Below, piece after piece: positions 22,857-32,225 of a DNA stretch of 64,000 nucleotides. This DNA comes from Thioalkalivibrio thiocyanodenitrificans ARhD 1 (lineage in GTDB: Bacteria; Pseudomonadota; Gammaproteobacteria; Ectothiorhodospirales; Ectothiorhodospiraceae): assembly GCF_000378965.1 (NCBI RefSeq), contig NZ_KB900536.1, positions 1,189,583 through 1,253,582 on the forward strand, written 5' to 3'. Made by a program: the position numbers and the translations under genes. Under the pieces are notes generated by a model, which saw only the letters and a list, made by a program, of their open reading frames with translations, made no database searches and was not told the DNA's origin. Within the stretch, counting starts at the first letter, position 1, and each line of letters starts with the position of its first letter.

Positions 22857-23501
22857 TCACGGCGAGATCAGGCCGGTCCTGATGGCCAACAGCACCATCT
22901 CGGTGGTACTCGTGATGCCAAGCCGCGTCTTGATCCGGCTGATGTTGTTGGAGACGGTCTTCGTGCTCAGGTGGAGCTGCTCGGCAATCATGGCGGTATT
23001 CTTGCCTTCCGCCACGAGGCGCAGGATCTCGAACTCCCGGGGGGAGAGCGTGGAGAGCAGGTTTTCGGTGCCCTTCAGGTGCTCGAGCGCCACGTCCTGC
23101 GCAATGATCGGGCCGAGGTACAACTTGCCCCGCGCCACGCGATCGACCGCCTCGACGAGCACGTCGGCCCCGGCCTCCTTGAGAACGTAACCCAGTGCGC
23201 CCGCCTCCAGCACGCGCCGCACCAGCAGCGTGCTGCGGTGCATCGTGAACACCAGAATACGTGCCTTGGGATCACGGGCAACGATGCGCCGCACCACCTC
23301 CAGGCCGCTGATCCCGGGGAGCGACAGGTCGATCACCATCATGGTCGGGCGATGCTGCGCATAGAGCCGGCCGGCCGCCTCGCCGGAATCAGTTTCGGCG
23401 ACCACCCGCATGCCTGGTCTCGCCTCAAGCAGACGCCTGAGGCCGGCGCGCACCACGGCATGGTCCTCGACGAGCAGGATATCGACGGGCGAGGGGTTCA
23501 A
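22857..23501 (-). CDS. NarL/LuxR-family response regulator
   Basis: Two-component output protein of 214 residues: receiver domain with phospho-acceptor Asp58 (MVIDLSLPG) and the acidic pair in LVEDH, then a C-terminal LuxR helix-turn-helix (LSPREFEILRLVAEGKNTAMIAEQLHLSTKTVSNNISRI, residues about 150-205). Its ATG overlaps the stop of the kinase gene (ATGA), so kinase and regulator are an obvious cognate pair. Target genes are unknown; the next gene downstream is the NIT-PAS-GGDEF-EAL protein. Confidence 0.95.
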   Translation of the reverse strand: MNPSPVDILLVEDHAVVRAGLRRLLEARPGMRVVAETDSGEAAGRLYAQHRPTMMVIDLSLPGISGLEVVRRIVARDPKARILVFTMHRSTLLVRRVLEAGALGYVLKEAGADVLVEAVDRVARGKLYLGPIIAQDVALEHLKGTENLLSTLSPREFEILRLVAEGKNTAMIAEQLHLSTKTVSNNISRIKTRLGITSTTEMVLLAIRTGLISP

Positions 23502-25849
23502 CGGCGTTCACCGGTTGCGGCTGGAACCGCGTCGAGCGGCACCGACACGAGAATGCTCAGGCCATGACCAGGGCGCGAACACAGTTCGAACATACCGCCA
23601 TGGGATTCAACCCGTTCACGCATGCCCAGCACGCCGAGCCCCATACGCACCTCCGTCGGCTGGATGCCCACCCCGTCGTCACGCACCAGGAGATGAATCC
23701 GACCTCCGGGTTGGGTGCATACCGGTGCATGCAAGGGGGCATGGGTGCCGGGCTCTCCTGCCCCGGGCGCGCCCTCGGCCGCACTCGGTTCCGGAGGTTC
23801 GTGGGCCAGACAGATCCGGATCTCACCGGCACGGGCGTACTTGGCGATATTGGTCAGTGATTCCTGCACGATACGGTAGAGATCAAGCGCCAGATGCTCG
23901 TCAAGCCCCTCGAATCCGGCTTCCGGGGCGCTGAATTCGCAGCGCACCAGGGGATTACGGCGCCCCCAGTCGCCGATCTCCTGGCGCAGTGCGTCGATCA
24001 GGCCAAGCTGGTCGAGTTCCAGGGGGTGCAGGCGCCGGGTGACGGCCCGCGCCCAGGACTGGGCGCGGGCTGTGAGGTCCATGATATCGCCAGCCGCAGC
24101 CGCCACGGTATCCGTATCCGCATCAGGGGCCAGAATGGATTCCGCGTCGAGCCGCACAGCCGTCAGCAGCTGGCCCAGTTCGTCGTGCAGCTCCCGCGCC
24201 AGACGCTTGCGCTCGTGCTCCCGTGCGGCGATCACGTTGCGGGCCAGCCAGCGGTTCTCCTCGAGGACGCGGTGCAACTGCCGCTGGGTGACCTGCTGGT
24301 CCGTGATGTCCCGACCCACGCCCCGGAAACCGAGGAAACGCCCCTCCGCGTCAAGGCGCGGCCGGCCGGTCAGCGACAGGTATCGCGGCCGCCCGGCTTC
24401 CGGCCGCCAGTGGATGGTCAGGTCGTGAAACGGCCGGTGGTTCTCCAGGGCCGCGAGGAACTCCCGCCACTCGGGTGTATCGACGACACCCTGGCTGCGA
24501 TGGCAGTCCTCGCAGGACTTGCCGATTGCGCCGAACGGATCGACGCCCAGCAGTTCTCGGGCGTTGGGCGAGAGATAGATAAGCCGCAGATCGGGCCCCA
24601 GTTCCCACAGCCAGTCGGCGGCGATGTCCGTGAATTCACGCAGGCGCGCCTCGCTGGCCTCCAGCCGGGCCCGGTCGGCATCGCTCGCCGTGATATCCAG
24701 CACCGTGCCCAGCAGCTCCGTGATCTGGCCGTGGCGGTCCATCAGCACCTCCCCCCGGCTGTGTACCACGCGCAGGGAACCGTCGCGGGCGGTCAGATGG
24801 TGCCTGAACTCAAACTCCCGCGCGAAACCATCCAGGGCAACCCGCAAGGTCGTCATCAGCCCGGGGCGTTCTTCGCGTGGCACGCGCCTCAGCAGGGCGC
24901 GGTAACTGGCCGTTTCACCCGGCGGGTCGCCCAGCAGGTGCCACAGCTCCTCGGACCAGCGGAAACCGCGCATGCGGCGATCCCACACCCAGTAACCGAG
25001 GTGAGCGATGCGCTGAGCCGCCTTGAGTATCGAGCCCGTGCGACGCTCGGCATTGCGCGCCCGTACCCGCTCGGTCACGTCGCGAAACACGCCCAGCAGG
25101 CATGTCTGTCCCTCCAGTGCGATCCGGGACGAAGAAATGTCCGCCACGAACACGGTGCCGTCGCGGCGCAGCACGGGTATTTCCGTGCTGAAATGCGTCA
25201 GTCCGGCGGCATGGTCCCGGAAGGCATCCAGCACCCAGTTCCGGTCCCGGGGAGGATGCATGTCGGCGATGTCAAGGGTGAGCAGTTCCTCCCGGGGCCT
25301 TCCCAGCATGCGGGACATGGCTTCGTTGGCAAAAACCAGTTGACGACTGTCCGGGTCAACCACCACCAGGCCGTCGGTGGCGGCATCGACGATGGTGCGA
25401 AGGCGCCGTTCGGAGGCCCTGAGCCTGTCTTCGGCGGCACGTTGCGCCGTGATATCCGTGATATACGCCTCGAACCCCGTCAGGCGCCCGTCGGCATCAT
25501 AGAGCCCCACCAGGTCGATCAGCGCTATGATCGCTTCCCGCAAACCGGCGCGGCGCAGCCGGAACGGCTCATGGTGCGGATAGGTGAGCTGATGAAGCCT
25601 GCCAACCAGATCCTCGGCCTGGCCCGGGTCCTCGAACAGATCCGCGAATGCCGGTGTATTCGGTGCATTGCCGTCGGGCAGCCCGAACAGGCGCCGGGCC
25701 GCCGGATTGGCGTAGACCATGCGTTGCCGGTGATCGAACTGGACCAGGGCCTCGTGCATGCGCGTCAGGCGCCGGACGAGAGTCTTGCGGCAATCGGAGT
25801 CTGAGCCGGCAGGCCTCGCCTTGCGGTTCCGGCTCAACTCAGCGGGCAT
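23498..25849 (-). CDS. Multi-PAS sensor histidine kinase (HisKA_3 type)
   Basis: A 783-residue cytoplasmic kinase; no membrane segment is seen. About four PAS/PAC modules (residues 25-140, 145-265, 275-390, 405-525) precede a dimerisation/phospho-acceptor helix EHERKRLARELHDELGQ with His555, then an HATPase domain (N box TNIAKYARAGEI, G box DDGVGI and GLGVLGMRERV). This is the NarX/UhpB-like class that partners LuxR-type regulators. The fourth PAS carries CEDCH, but I see no haem- or flavin-binding signature that fixes the ligand. Confidence 0.94.
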   Translation of the reverse strand: MPAELSRNRKARPAGSDSDCRKTLVRRLTRMHEALVQFDHRQRMVYANPAARRLFGLPDGNAPNTPAFADLFEDPGQAEDLVGRLHQLTYPHHEPFRLRRAGLREAIIALIDLVGLYDADGRLTGFEAYITDITAQRAAEDRLRASERRLRTIVDAATDGLVVVDPDSRQLVFANEAMSRMLGRPREELLTLDIADMHPPRDRNWVLDAFRDHAAGLTHFSTEIPVLRRDGTVFVADISSSRIALEGQTCLLGVFRDVTERVRARNAERRTGSILKAAQRIAHLGYWVWDRRMRGFRWSEELWHLLGDPPGETASYRALLRRVPREERPGLMTTLRVALDGFAREFEFRHHLTARDGSLRVVHSRGEVLMDRHGQITELLGTVLDITASDADRARLEASEARLREFTDIAADWLWELGPDLRLIYLSPNARELLGVDPFGAIGKSCEDCHRSQGVVDTPEWREFLAALENHRPFHDLTIHWRPEAGRPRYLSLTGRPRLDAEGRFLGFRGVGRDITDQQVTQRQLHRVLEENRWLARNVIAAREHERKRLARELHDELGQLLTAVRLDAESILAPDADTDTVAAAAGDIMDLTARAQSWARAVTRRLHPLELDQLGLIDALRQEIGDWGRRNPLVRCEFSAPEAGFEGLDEHLALDLYRIVQESLTNIAKYARAGEIRICLAHEPPEPSAAEGAPGAGEPGTHAPLHAPVCTQPGGRIHLLVRDDGVGIQPTEVRMGLGVLGMRERVESHGGMFELCSRPGHGLSILVSVPLDAVPAATGERR

Positions 25850-26575
25850 GGGATCGTCTGCTCTGGTTCAAGACGGGTACGGATTCCTGCGTACGCGATC
25901 GTAATATGCCCCCGACCGCCCCGCCGGTGCCAAGGCGCGAGGCGACAAACATCAAGGCACCACGTGACACCGGGTGAAGCGGACCGGCACAGGCGTGCAA
26001 CCGGGGGCCGCTCCGGTGCCTTTGACCTTGTATACCATGTGGTCTGTGGAAGCGGACACAGTGCTCGGTGTCCAATGCACGGATCCCTTCCCCCTTCACC
26101 ACGCACGGCATGTGGATCATTTTCTCATGCAATCAATCAATTGAAAGGCATGCCGGGAAAGACTCCCGCCCTGCACCCGACGGGTTCCCGGAAATGGCCT
26201 TGAGCCCCCCCGACCAGGAACGCTGCACCCGGTGATGGCCCTATACTCCGGCTCATCGCCATTCCCCCTGATCCGCTCAAGGCGCCTTGTTTCCGGAGCA
26301 GTCGGGCACCGTGTGTCATCAGGCCTCTGAACTTCGTGGGCGGTTTGCGCGTCACGGGCGCGGATCTCCCGGTTCCCGGACACGCCGGTTGCGTGTCCGG
26401 CCTGGCGGACAAGCCGTATGACGGTGTGCATGGAGGTGTGCATGGAAGTGGACCTTGCATCGGTGCGGGTCGGTGCCGGCTTACACAAATAATCCTGTTT
26501 AATGACTATCATAAATTTAATTTGGCATTAAGACCATATCGCTAAGTACATTGACAGGTTCAGGGGGGGCATTAC
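25850..26575. other. 726-bp divergent intergenic region
   Basis: The longest non-coding stretch in the window, between the histidine kinase (minus) and the globin-coupled protein (plus). Open frames here lack start signals and protein-like composition. It holds a 12-nt tandem duplication (GGTGTGCATGGA at 26423-26434 and 26435-26446) and an AT-rich stretch at about 26485-26545, unusual for this genome and probably the promoter of the plus-strand gene. A run of seven G at 26563-26569 takes the place of a ribosome-binding site. Confidence 0.55.
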
Positions 26576-28813
26576 ATGTCTGCAAAATCCTCCGGTGATG
26601 AGGCGGGTTCAGCGCGTGTGCGCGTATATTCGGATCAGACCATTCATGAGGCGTTCGCGCAGTTTCTGGGCATCACGGAGCAGGATCAGCGGCTGCTGGT
26701 CAGGTACCACGAGGTGCTGATCGGGGAGAGCGAGCGTTTTGCCGAGATCTTCTACGATTACCTGCTGAGCTACCCGATCACTGCGCAGATCCTGGCCCGA
26801 TACCAGAAGGACGGCGGCGAGCTGCGCGCGCTGATCAACTCCCAGCTGGGTCACCTGTGGCAATTGCTCTCCGGTCGCGTGGACCGGGAGTCGGCCCGCC
26901 GTCTGGCCCATATCGGTGATGTGCATTACGGCTTTGGCGTGGAGCCGGTGTGGGTGATGGGGGCCTACCTGCTGTACTGGGATCACCTGCGTGCGCGCCT
27001 GGCGGATATCCCGGAGCCCGAGTGCACCGCCCTGGAGAACGCGGTGACGAAGTTCCTGTTCCGCGACATGGGGCTGATGCTCGAGGGCTACTGGGATGCG
27101 ACCGTGCGCCAGGTGCAGGACGAGCGCAACAAGGCGCAGGCGCTGCGCGAGCAGATCACCAGTCTGCTGGCGAATCTGCCCCAGGTGCTGTGGTCGGTGG
27201 ACGTGGTGCGCAACGAGCCGCTGTACGTGAGCCCCAGCAGCAGGCGGATCTGCGACATGGACGTGGACACACCGATTCCCTGTCTGAACTGGACCGTGGC
27301 GGAGGACCGCGAGGCGGTGCGCCAGGCCTGGCGCGAGGCGCTGGCGGGGCGTCAGGTAGAGGTGGAGAGCCGGGTCAGGGCGCCGGACGGGGAGTTGCGC
27401 TGGTTCCGGCGCGTGTTTCACCCCTTCACCGACGAGAGCGGTCGCGTGGTGCGCATCGACGGGCTCATGGAGGATGCCACCGATGCCAAGCACAACCTGG
27501 AACGCCTGAATGTGCTGGCCACCACCGACAGTCTCACGGGGCTGTCGAACCGCACGGTGCTGCTCGACCGGCTCGAGCGGGCGATTGCCGCGGCCGGGCG
27601 CGGGCGGGTGCCCCGGCAGGTGGCGCTGATGCTCATGGACCTGGACCAGTTCAAGGAGATCAACGACACCCTGGGCCATCCGGTGGGCGACGAGGTCCTG
27701 CGCAGGGTGGGGGCGCGTCTCTCGGAGAAGCTGCGCGACTCCGACACGCTTGCGCGCCTGGGCGGCGACGAGTTCGCGGTCCTGCTGCCGGAGATGGAGC
27801 ATGCCCGGGACACCGCCGAGAAGGTGGCGGGCAAGCTGCTTGACTGTTTCAACGAGCCGTTCTGCATTGCCAATCAGAATCTCTATCTGGGGGCGAGCAT
27901 CGGCATTGCCATGTTCCCGGAGCATGGCGAGAGCGTGGACAGTCTGATGAGCCGCGCCGATGTGGCCATGTACGAGGTCAAGCGTGCCGGGCTCGGTTAC
28001 GGTTTCTACGACGCAGGCACCAACCCCCACACCACGAAGCGGCTCAGGCTCGCGGCGGAGCTGCGCGGCGCGCTCGAGCGCGATGAGCTGCGCCTGCACT
28101 ATCAGCCCAAGGTGGATCTCGCCTCGGGCAGGGTCAGCGGGGTGGAGGCGCTGGTGCGCTGGGCGCATCCGCGGCGCGGTCTGATGTATCCGGAGGAGTT
28201 CCTGCCCACGGCCCTGCGCACGGGGCTGATCCACCCCATGACCGACTGGGTGCTGCGCGAGGCGCTGACACAGTGCATGGCCTGGCGCGCCGAGGGCCTT
28301 GGCCTGCGCGTGGCGGTCAACGTCGACGATACGCTGTCGTTTCACCACTGCGATCTCGCCGAGCGCATCGGGGCGCTGCTTGAGGAGATCGGCGCGCCCG
28401 CCGACTGCCTGGAGATCGAGCTCACGGAGAATCTGCTGGCGAGCGACATCGCCACCAGCTCGGCGGTGCTCGAGCGCTTGGCGAACCTGGGTGTCAGGAT
28501 CGCCATCGACGACTACGGCACGGGCTACTCCTCGCTGGCCTATCTGAAGCAACTGCCGCTGCATACGCTCAAGATCGACAAGTCGTTCGTGATCGACATG
28601 TGTCAGGACGAGAACGACGCGGTGATCGTGCGCTCCACCGTGGATCTGGCCCATAACCTGGGCTACACGGTGGTGGCCGAGGGCGTGGAGGACGAGGAGG
28701 TGCTCCAGCTACTGGAGATCCTTGGCTGTGACAGCGCCCAGGGCTATCACATCGCCCGCCCCATGGCCGCCGACGCGCTGGCCGGCTGGCTCCGGGACCG
28801 GGCCCGGAACTGA
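26576..28813 (+). CDS. Globin-coupled PAS-GGDEF-EAL c-di-GMP enzyme
   Basis: Predicted soluble oxygen- or gas-responsive c-di-GMP enzyme. 745 residues: N-terminal sensor globin (about 25-185) with AHIGDVHYGFGV, in which His117 is the likely proximal haem ligand; a PAS domain (about 195-305); GGDEF intact at 396-400; EAL with Glu524 in GVEALVRW and DDYGTGYSS, KIDKSFV and AEGVED all conserved. Both catalytic halves look intact. Arrangement resembles E. coli DosC for the globin part, with an added EAL. The OmpR-type regulator starts 15 bp downstream, so co-transcription is likely. Strong SD-like G-run 6 nt before the ATG. Confidence 0.94.
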   Translation: MSAKSSGDEAGSARVRVYSDQTIHEAFAQFLGITEQDQRLLVRYHEVLIGESERFAEIFYDYLLSYPITAQILARYQKDGGELRALINSQLGHLWQLLSGRVDRESARRLAHIGDVHYGFGVEPVWVMGAYLLYWDHLRARLADIPEPECTALENAVTKFLFRDMGLMLEGYWDATVRQVQDERNKAQALREQITSLLANLPQVLWSVDVVRNEPLYVSPSSRRICDMDVDTPIPCLNWTVAEDREAVRQAWREALAGRQVEVESRVRAPDGELRWFRRVFHPFTDESGRVVRIDGLMEDATDAKHNLERLNVLATTDSLTGLSNRTVLLDRLERAIAAAGRGRVPRQVALMLMDLDQFKEINDTLGHPVGDEVLRRVGARLSEKLRDSDTLARLGGDEFAVLLPEMEHARDTAEKVAGKLLDCFNEPFCIANQNLYLGASIGIAMFPEHGESVDSLMSRADVAMYEVKRAGLGYGFYDAGTNPHTTKRLRLAAELRGALERDELRLHYQPKVDLASGRVSGVEALVRWAHPRRGLMYPEEFLPTALRTGLIHPMTDWVLREALTQCMAWRAEGLGLRVAVNVDDTLSFHHCDLAERIGALLEEIGAPADCLEIELTENLLASDIATSSAVLERLANLGVRIAIDDYGTGYSSLAYLKQLPLHTLKIDKSFVIDMCQDENDAVIVRSTVDLAHNLGYTVVAEGVEDEEVLQLLEILGCDSAQGYHIARPMAADALAGWLRDRARN

Positions 28814-28828
28814 GCCCGGGGCAGACGT

Positions 28829-29551
28829 ATGCGACAACAACCACCGCACCGCCTGCTGTTGGTCGAAGCTGACGCAGGGCTGCGCATTCAGATGCGGATT
28901 TGCCTTGCCGACATGGGATACCAAGTCGTCGAGGCGGGCAGCGTCGATGCCTTTTGGCGCTGCATGCGATCCCATTCCGTAGACCTGGTGTTGCTGGATC
29001 TCTCCCTGCCCGACGGGGATGGCCTGGACCTGTTGGACCGACTGAATTTCATGCCGGTTCATACACCGGTGTTCGTGATCTCGGCCCGGGACGACACAGT
29101 CAGCCGATTGACCGCTCTGGAGCGTATGGCCAGCGACTTCATCACCAAACCGTTTGATATCCGCGAACTACAGCTTCGTATCCGGAATTTCCTTCTTCTG
29201 TACGACCAAACCAGCAATCACCGCCGACCACCAATCGCACACCGCCTGGGAGGCTGGACCATCGTACCCGAGACCCGCACCCTCACCCACGACAATGGCG
29301 CCACGGCTTCGCTCACCGCGGGCGAGGCAGAACTGCTTCGCGCCCTCCTGTGCTCCAACGGTGCGGTCCTGTCCCGCAACACGCTTCTTGACACCCTGAA
29401 CCGGAGTCTAGGGCGGGCGAGTCCGGAATCCCTGACCGTACTGATCTCCCGATTGCGAGGAAAACTCGCGGCCGGCGAGCAAGAAGAGGATCGGATCGTG
29501 ACCGTGCACGGTGTCGGGTACCGGCTGCAGCTTTCACTGCCGGGCAGATGA
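28829..29551 (+). CDS. OmpR/PhoB-family response regulator, orphan
   Basis: 240 residues: receiver with Asp57 (VLLDLSLPDGDGLD) and a C-terminal winged helix (LTAGEAELLRALL; VHGVGYRLQ). The N-terminal acidic pocket reads VEAD where VEDD is usual, leaving one acidic residue fewer but still Glu13 and Asp15. No kinase is adjacent; the neighbours are the globin-coupled GGDEF-EAL gene 15 bp upstream and the IPTL-CTERM protein downstream, making either a possible functional partner. Confidence 0.93.
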   Translation: MRQQPPHRLLLVEADAGLRIQMRICLADMGYQVVEAGSVDAFWRCMRSHSVDLVLLDLSLPDGDGLDLLDRLNFMPVHTPVFVISARDDTVSRLTALERMASDFITKPFDIRELQLRIRNFLLLYDQTSNHRRPPIAHRLGGWTIVPETRTLTHDNGATASLTAGEAELLRALLCSNGAVLSRNTLLDTLNRSLGRASPESLTVLISRLRGKLAAGEQEEDRIVTVHGVGYRLQLSLPGR

Positions 29552-29673
29552 CGCCCGCCCGGGGCGTGACCTCTCGAAGCCCCCATTTACCACTTGTTAA
29601 TGAATTGTTCTCTTCTTGTTCAGGAATGCGCTCCGGGTACTTGCTATCTTGGGCGCGACCATCCGGAGGGGCG

Positions 29674-29688
29674 GGCCGCATTGCGGCC
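29674..29688 (+). promoter_or_regulatory. Leader hairpin before the IPTL-CTERM gene
   Basis: GGCCGC and GCGGCC around a 3-nt loop form a 6-bp stem about 55 bp upstream of the start at 29744. TGCTATCTT shortly before it (around 29642) resembles an extended -10 element. No good -35 is seen. Both assignments are tentative. Confidence 0.3.
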
Positions 29689-29743
29689 GGTGGGCTTGCG
29701 GATCGGAAATCGAGCTGATGAATCGGGATAAGGGAGAACGCGG

Positions 29744-31693
29744 ATGTTTCAGGCATGCAGAGGGCAGTGCGGGGGAATTCCTGTAACCGGACTTGGGGCA
29801 GGCCCCAAGCGGGCTGGCCGAGGGGGCGTCTTTGCGGTGCTACTGCTGGCCGGGTTGTGCATGATGACTGCACCGGCACAGGCCGATCCACCGCCGGAGG
29901 GGCAGGGCGATTTCCGGGTTCAGAACTACGCGACCGGGACGGGTAACGGGAACTATGTATACCGTGGTTATCTCTTCAAGCCCGCGCGAGACGTGGTTGT
30001 CACCGGCATGTGGGGAGGGTTTGGGCCAAATTGTAGCGAGTTTGGCGGTGCGATATACAACGCCACGTTGACCGGTGGCGGCACGGTGACAGTCCCGGAA
30101 TTCAACATAGGCAGCATCGTACGGGAAGTTCGCTTCACGGACGGCATTGCCAACACGCCTGAGTTTCGGCCCTTCCTGACCAACATCACCTCGGGTGACC
30201 CGGATCCAGCCACCCTGTCGGCGGACAACTACTACGTGATAGCTCAGGGCCGCATCGTCGGTGGCAGCGGTTGTCATTTCAACTCCGGTTCCCTCGATTT
30301 TGAAAATCTGTTGCTTGGAAGCGCCATCATCGATGAGTGGTATCCACAGCAAGATGCTCAATACAACATCAGCGGAACGGGGGAGCCATCGATTAACGTC
30401 GGCAAGACAATAAGTTGGACGGACACCATTCGCATTTTGGTCGGCTTTCGCTATGAAACCGACGTTGCCCAGGCTGACCTGTCCGGAGTCAGCACCACCG
30501 CTTTCCAGCTCGATGGGACCAACAATGTTGTGGTCAATGGGTTGTTGAGTGATAGCGGCCTGCAGTCCAATGATCAGGAACTCACGCTCTATTTCGAGTG
30601 GTCAACCAGTTCTGACTTCAGTGGATCGACCCTGACCCCCGCCGAGCCGTTCACCATCACCGGACCGGCGCAGGATGTACCCTTCGGCGTGACTTTGAGT
30701 GGTCTGGCCAACGGAACGACCTATCATGTTCGGGCGGTGGCCATCAGTGAGGCCGGACGGGTCGATGCCAATGCCCTTTCCTTTACCGTGGGATCGATGG
30801 ATGAAGGCTTTGAAGTCCAGGCAACTGCGTCACTCGGTGGTTCAGTAACGCCGGCAACCCGTGCCGTCGAAAGCGGGAACACAACGACCTTCTTTGCCCA
30901 GCCCAGCCAGTATTTTACGCCCCTGGAAGATGTGGGTGGCACCTGCCCGCAAGGCAGCTGGGACGGCAACACCTACACGACCGGTGAAATCACTGAGGCT
31001 TGTAATGTGGAGATCAATTTTGCATCGCATGGAAGTTGTGGACCTGCGACGGAAACCAATAGCCTGATGGCCCCGACAGCCGGTCTATGTGCTAACGGCA
31101 CTGCTTCTGCAGTTCTCAGTGCCGATGGTGTACATAGCTGGACTTGTGATGGCACAGGAGGCGGTGAAACCGCCATGTGCTCCACCTCAGGGCAAGACGG
31201 TAGCCCGGCCGGCCCGGGAGTGGGTGACGACAGCGGTACAGTGACATTGACAAGTACGGGTCCGGAGTGCGTCGTCAATCAGGCGGAAGTTGTAAGTCCT
31301 CCGCCAGAGTTACCTCAAGGGTACAACATGCCTTTTGGGCTGGTTGACTTCACAGTATCAGGTTGCAGCGGGGGGGCCGTAACCATCCAAACAACCTATT
31401 CCGGTAGCGTTGAGGGGATGGTTTACTGGAAGTATATCAACGATGACTGGGTGGTCATGCCTGCGGACATCTCGGGCAATACCATTACTTTCACCGTCGA
31501 GGATAACGGGCCGTTCGATGCCGATCCGGCCGAAGGCGTCATTAGGGACCCGAGCGGCCCGGGTCTGCCCCTGTCGGGCCCAGGGTCGGGTGTGACGAGT
31601 ATACCTACCCTCTCCCAGTGGGGGCTGTTCCTGATGACCGGTTTGCTGGCCCTGATGGCATTGTGGGGGCTGCGCCGCCGCCAGCCGGTGTGA
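29744..31693 (+). CDS. Secreted IPTL-CTERM protein with choice-of-anchor U domain
   Basis: A 649-residue exported protein, function unknown. A long signal peptide ends PAQA|DPPP. Then come an uncharacterised N-terminal domain (to about 235), a fibronectin-III-like segment (about 240-350), a bacterial repeat segment (FEVQATASLGGSVTPA, about 353-428), a Cys-rich module (CGPATETN to MCSTSG), and a choice-of-anchor U-like region (LPQGYNMPFGLVDFTVSGC to FDADPAEGVIRDPSG). The C-terminus is a textbook IPTL-CTERM sorting signal: IPTLSQWG at 620-627, a hydrophobic helix, then LRRRQPV. Exosortase H is encoded 530 bp downstream, so it is the expected processing enzyme. Confidence 0.93.
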   Translation: MFQACRGQCGGIPVTGLGAGPKRAGRGGVFAVLLLAGLCMMTAPAQADPPPEGQGDFRVQNYATGTGNGNYVYRGYLFKPARDVVVTGMWGGFGPNCSEFGGAIYNATLTGGGTVTVPEFNIGSIVREVRFTDGIANTPEFRPFLTNITSGDPDPATLSADNYYVIAQGRIVGGSGCHFNSGSLDFENLLLGSAIIDEWYPQQDAQYNISGTGEPSINVGKTISWTDTIRILVGFRYETDVAQADLSGVSTTAFQLDGTNNVVVNGLLSDSGLQSNDQELTLYFEWSTSSDFSGSTLTPAEPFTITGPAQDVPFGVTLSGLANGTTYHVRAVAISEAGRVDANALSFTVGSMDEGFEVQATASLGGSVTPATRAVESGNTTTFFAQPSQYFTPLEDVGGTCPQGSWDGNTYTTGEITEACNVEINFASHGSCGPATETNSLMAPTAGLCANGTASAVLSADGVHSWTCDGTGGGETAMCSTSGQDGSPAGPGVGDDSGTVTLTSTGPECVVNQAEVVSPPPELPQGYNMPFGLVDFTVSGCSGGAVTIQTTYSGSVEGMVYWKYINDDWVVMPADISGNTITFTVEDNGPFDADPAEGVIRDPSGPGLPLSGPGSGVTSIPTLSQWGLFLMTGLLALMALWGLRRRQPV

Positions 31694-31698
31694 GAGAA

Positions 31699-31733
31699 CC
31701 GGGGGCCGCGCGCCAACACCGCGCGGCCCCCGG
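31699..31733 (+). terminator. Terminator-like hairpin after the IPTL-CTERM gene
   Basis: A perfect 14-bp GC-only stem (CCGGGGGCCGCGCG / CGCGCGGCCCCCGG) with a 7-nt loop starts 6 bp after the stop codon. The following bases (GCTGGCTTGG) have no T-run, so intrinsic termination may be partial. Confidence 0.75.
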
Positions 31734-31927
31734 GCTGGCTTGGGGCGGGTGCAGTGCCGCACGCACGCGCATTGAATCTCCCGGCAAGTGGAACCCGCCG
31801 ACACCACCCGACTGGGGCCCTGAATCCCAGGGCTTTGGGGGACTATCCATACGCGCCCTATCGGCGGTGGAACAGAGTTCCGGAGTCTCGTCCTTTCCCC
31901 ATGAGCACCCCGAAACCCCGATGTGAT

Positions 31928-32039
31928 CCCGAGCGATTGCCTCACCCCTTCAGATTTGTCCGGATGGGGCCATTGGCTACCGGGAACACGAAGGTCAGGA
32001 GGGGTAAGATCGAAACCGCACGCGGATGATGCGGCCAAT
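31928..32039. repeat. 112-bp dispersed repeat, copy 2
   Basis: 92/112 identical, without gaps, to 19459-19570. Here it is not attached to a gene; the bases equivalent to the start codon of the solute-binding gene read GTG on the minus strand, and the reading frame beyond differs. The stem of copy 1 is kept only partly (two changed pairs). Confidence 0.85.
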
Positions 32040-32225
32040 GAGAATGTACATGGTGGAAACGATGCCTGTACCCTTGTATCAGAATCTTTACCCTGACCCG
32101 AAACCCGTCTACGGTACAGGGAAGTCGGGGTGCCGGCGCGTGAGGTGATCGAGATGTCCATGCCCGGAACCGGCAAAAACCGTTGTCGTGGGATCGCCCC
32201 CCCGAGGCCTTCCGGATCATAGCGA

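Larger units (their letters stand above)
31694..32225. other. 532-bp gap between IPTL-CTERM gene and xrtH
   Basis: Contains a strong terminator hairpin at its left end and the second copy of the 112-bp dispersed repeat (31928-32039). Remaining sequence shows no convincing gene; frames on either strand lack signals and known composition. xrtH therefore probably has its own promoter within 32040-32225, but no clear -35/-10 pair is seen and the xrtH ribosome-binding site is weak. Confidence 0.5.

Noticed and set aside
26117-26512. A 131-codon minus-strand frame in the large intergenic region
   Set aside because: No ribosome-binding site, no domain, and it covers the AT-rich probable promoter; composition is not protein-like.
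23894-28654. Long open frames antisense to the histidine kinase and to the globin-coupled protein
   Set aside because: Both overlap genes with clear domains; the antisense products show no recognisable motif.
31754-32029. Plus-strand frame whose peptide resembles one at 19363-19623
   Set aside because: The similarity comes entirely from the 112-bp dispersed repeat; neither frame has a start signal or conserved ends.
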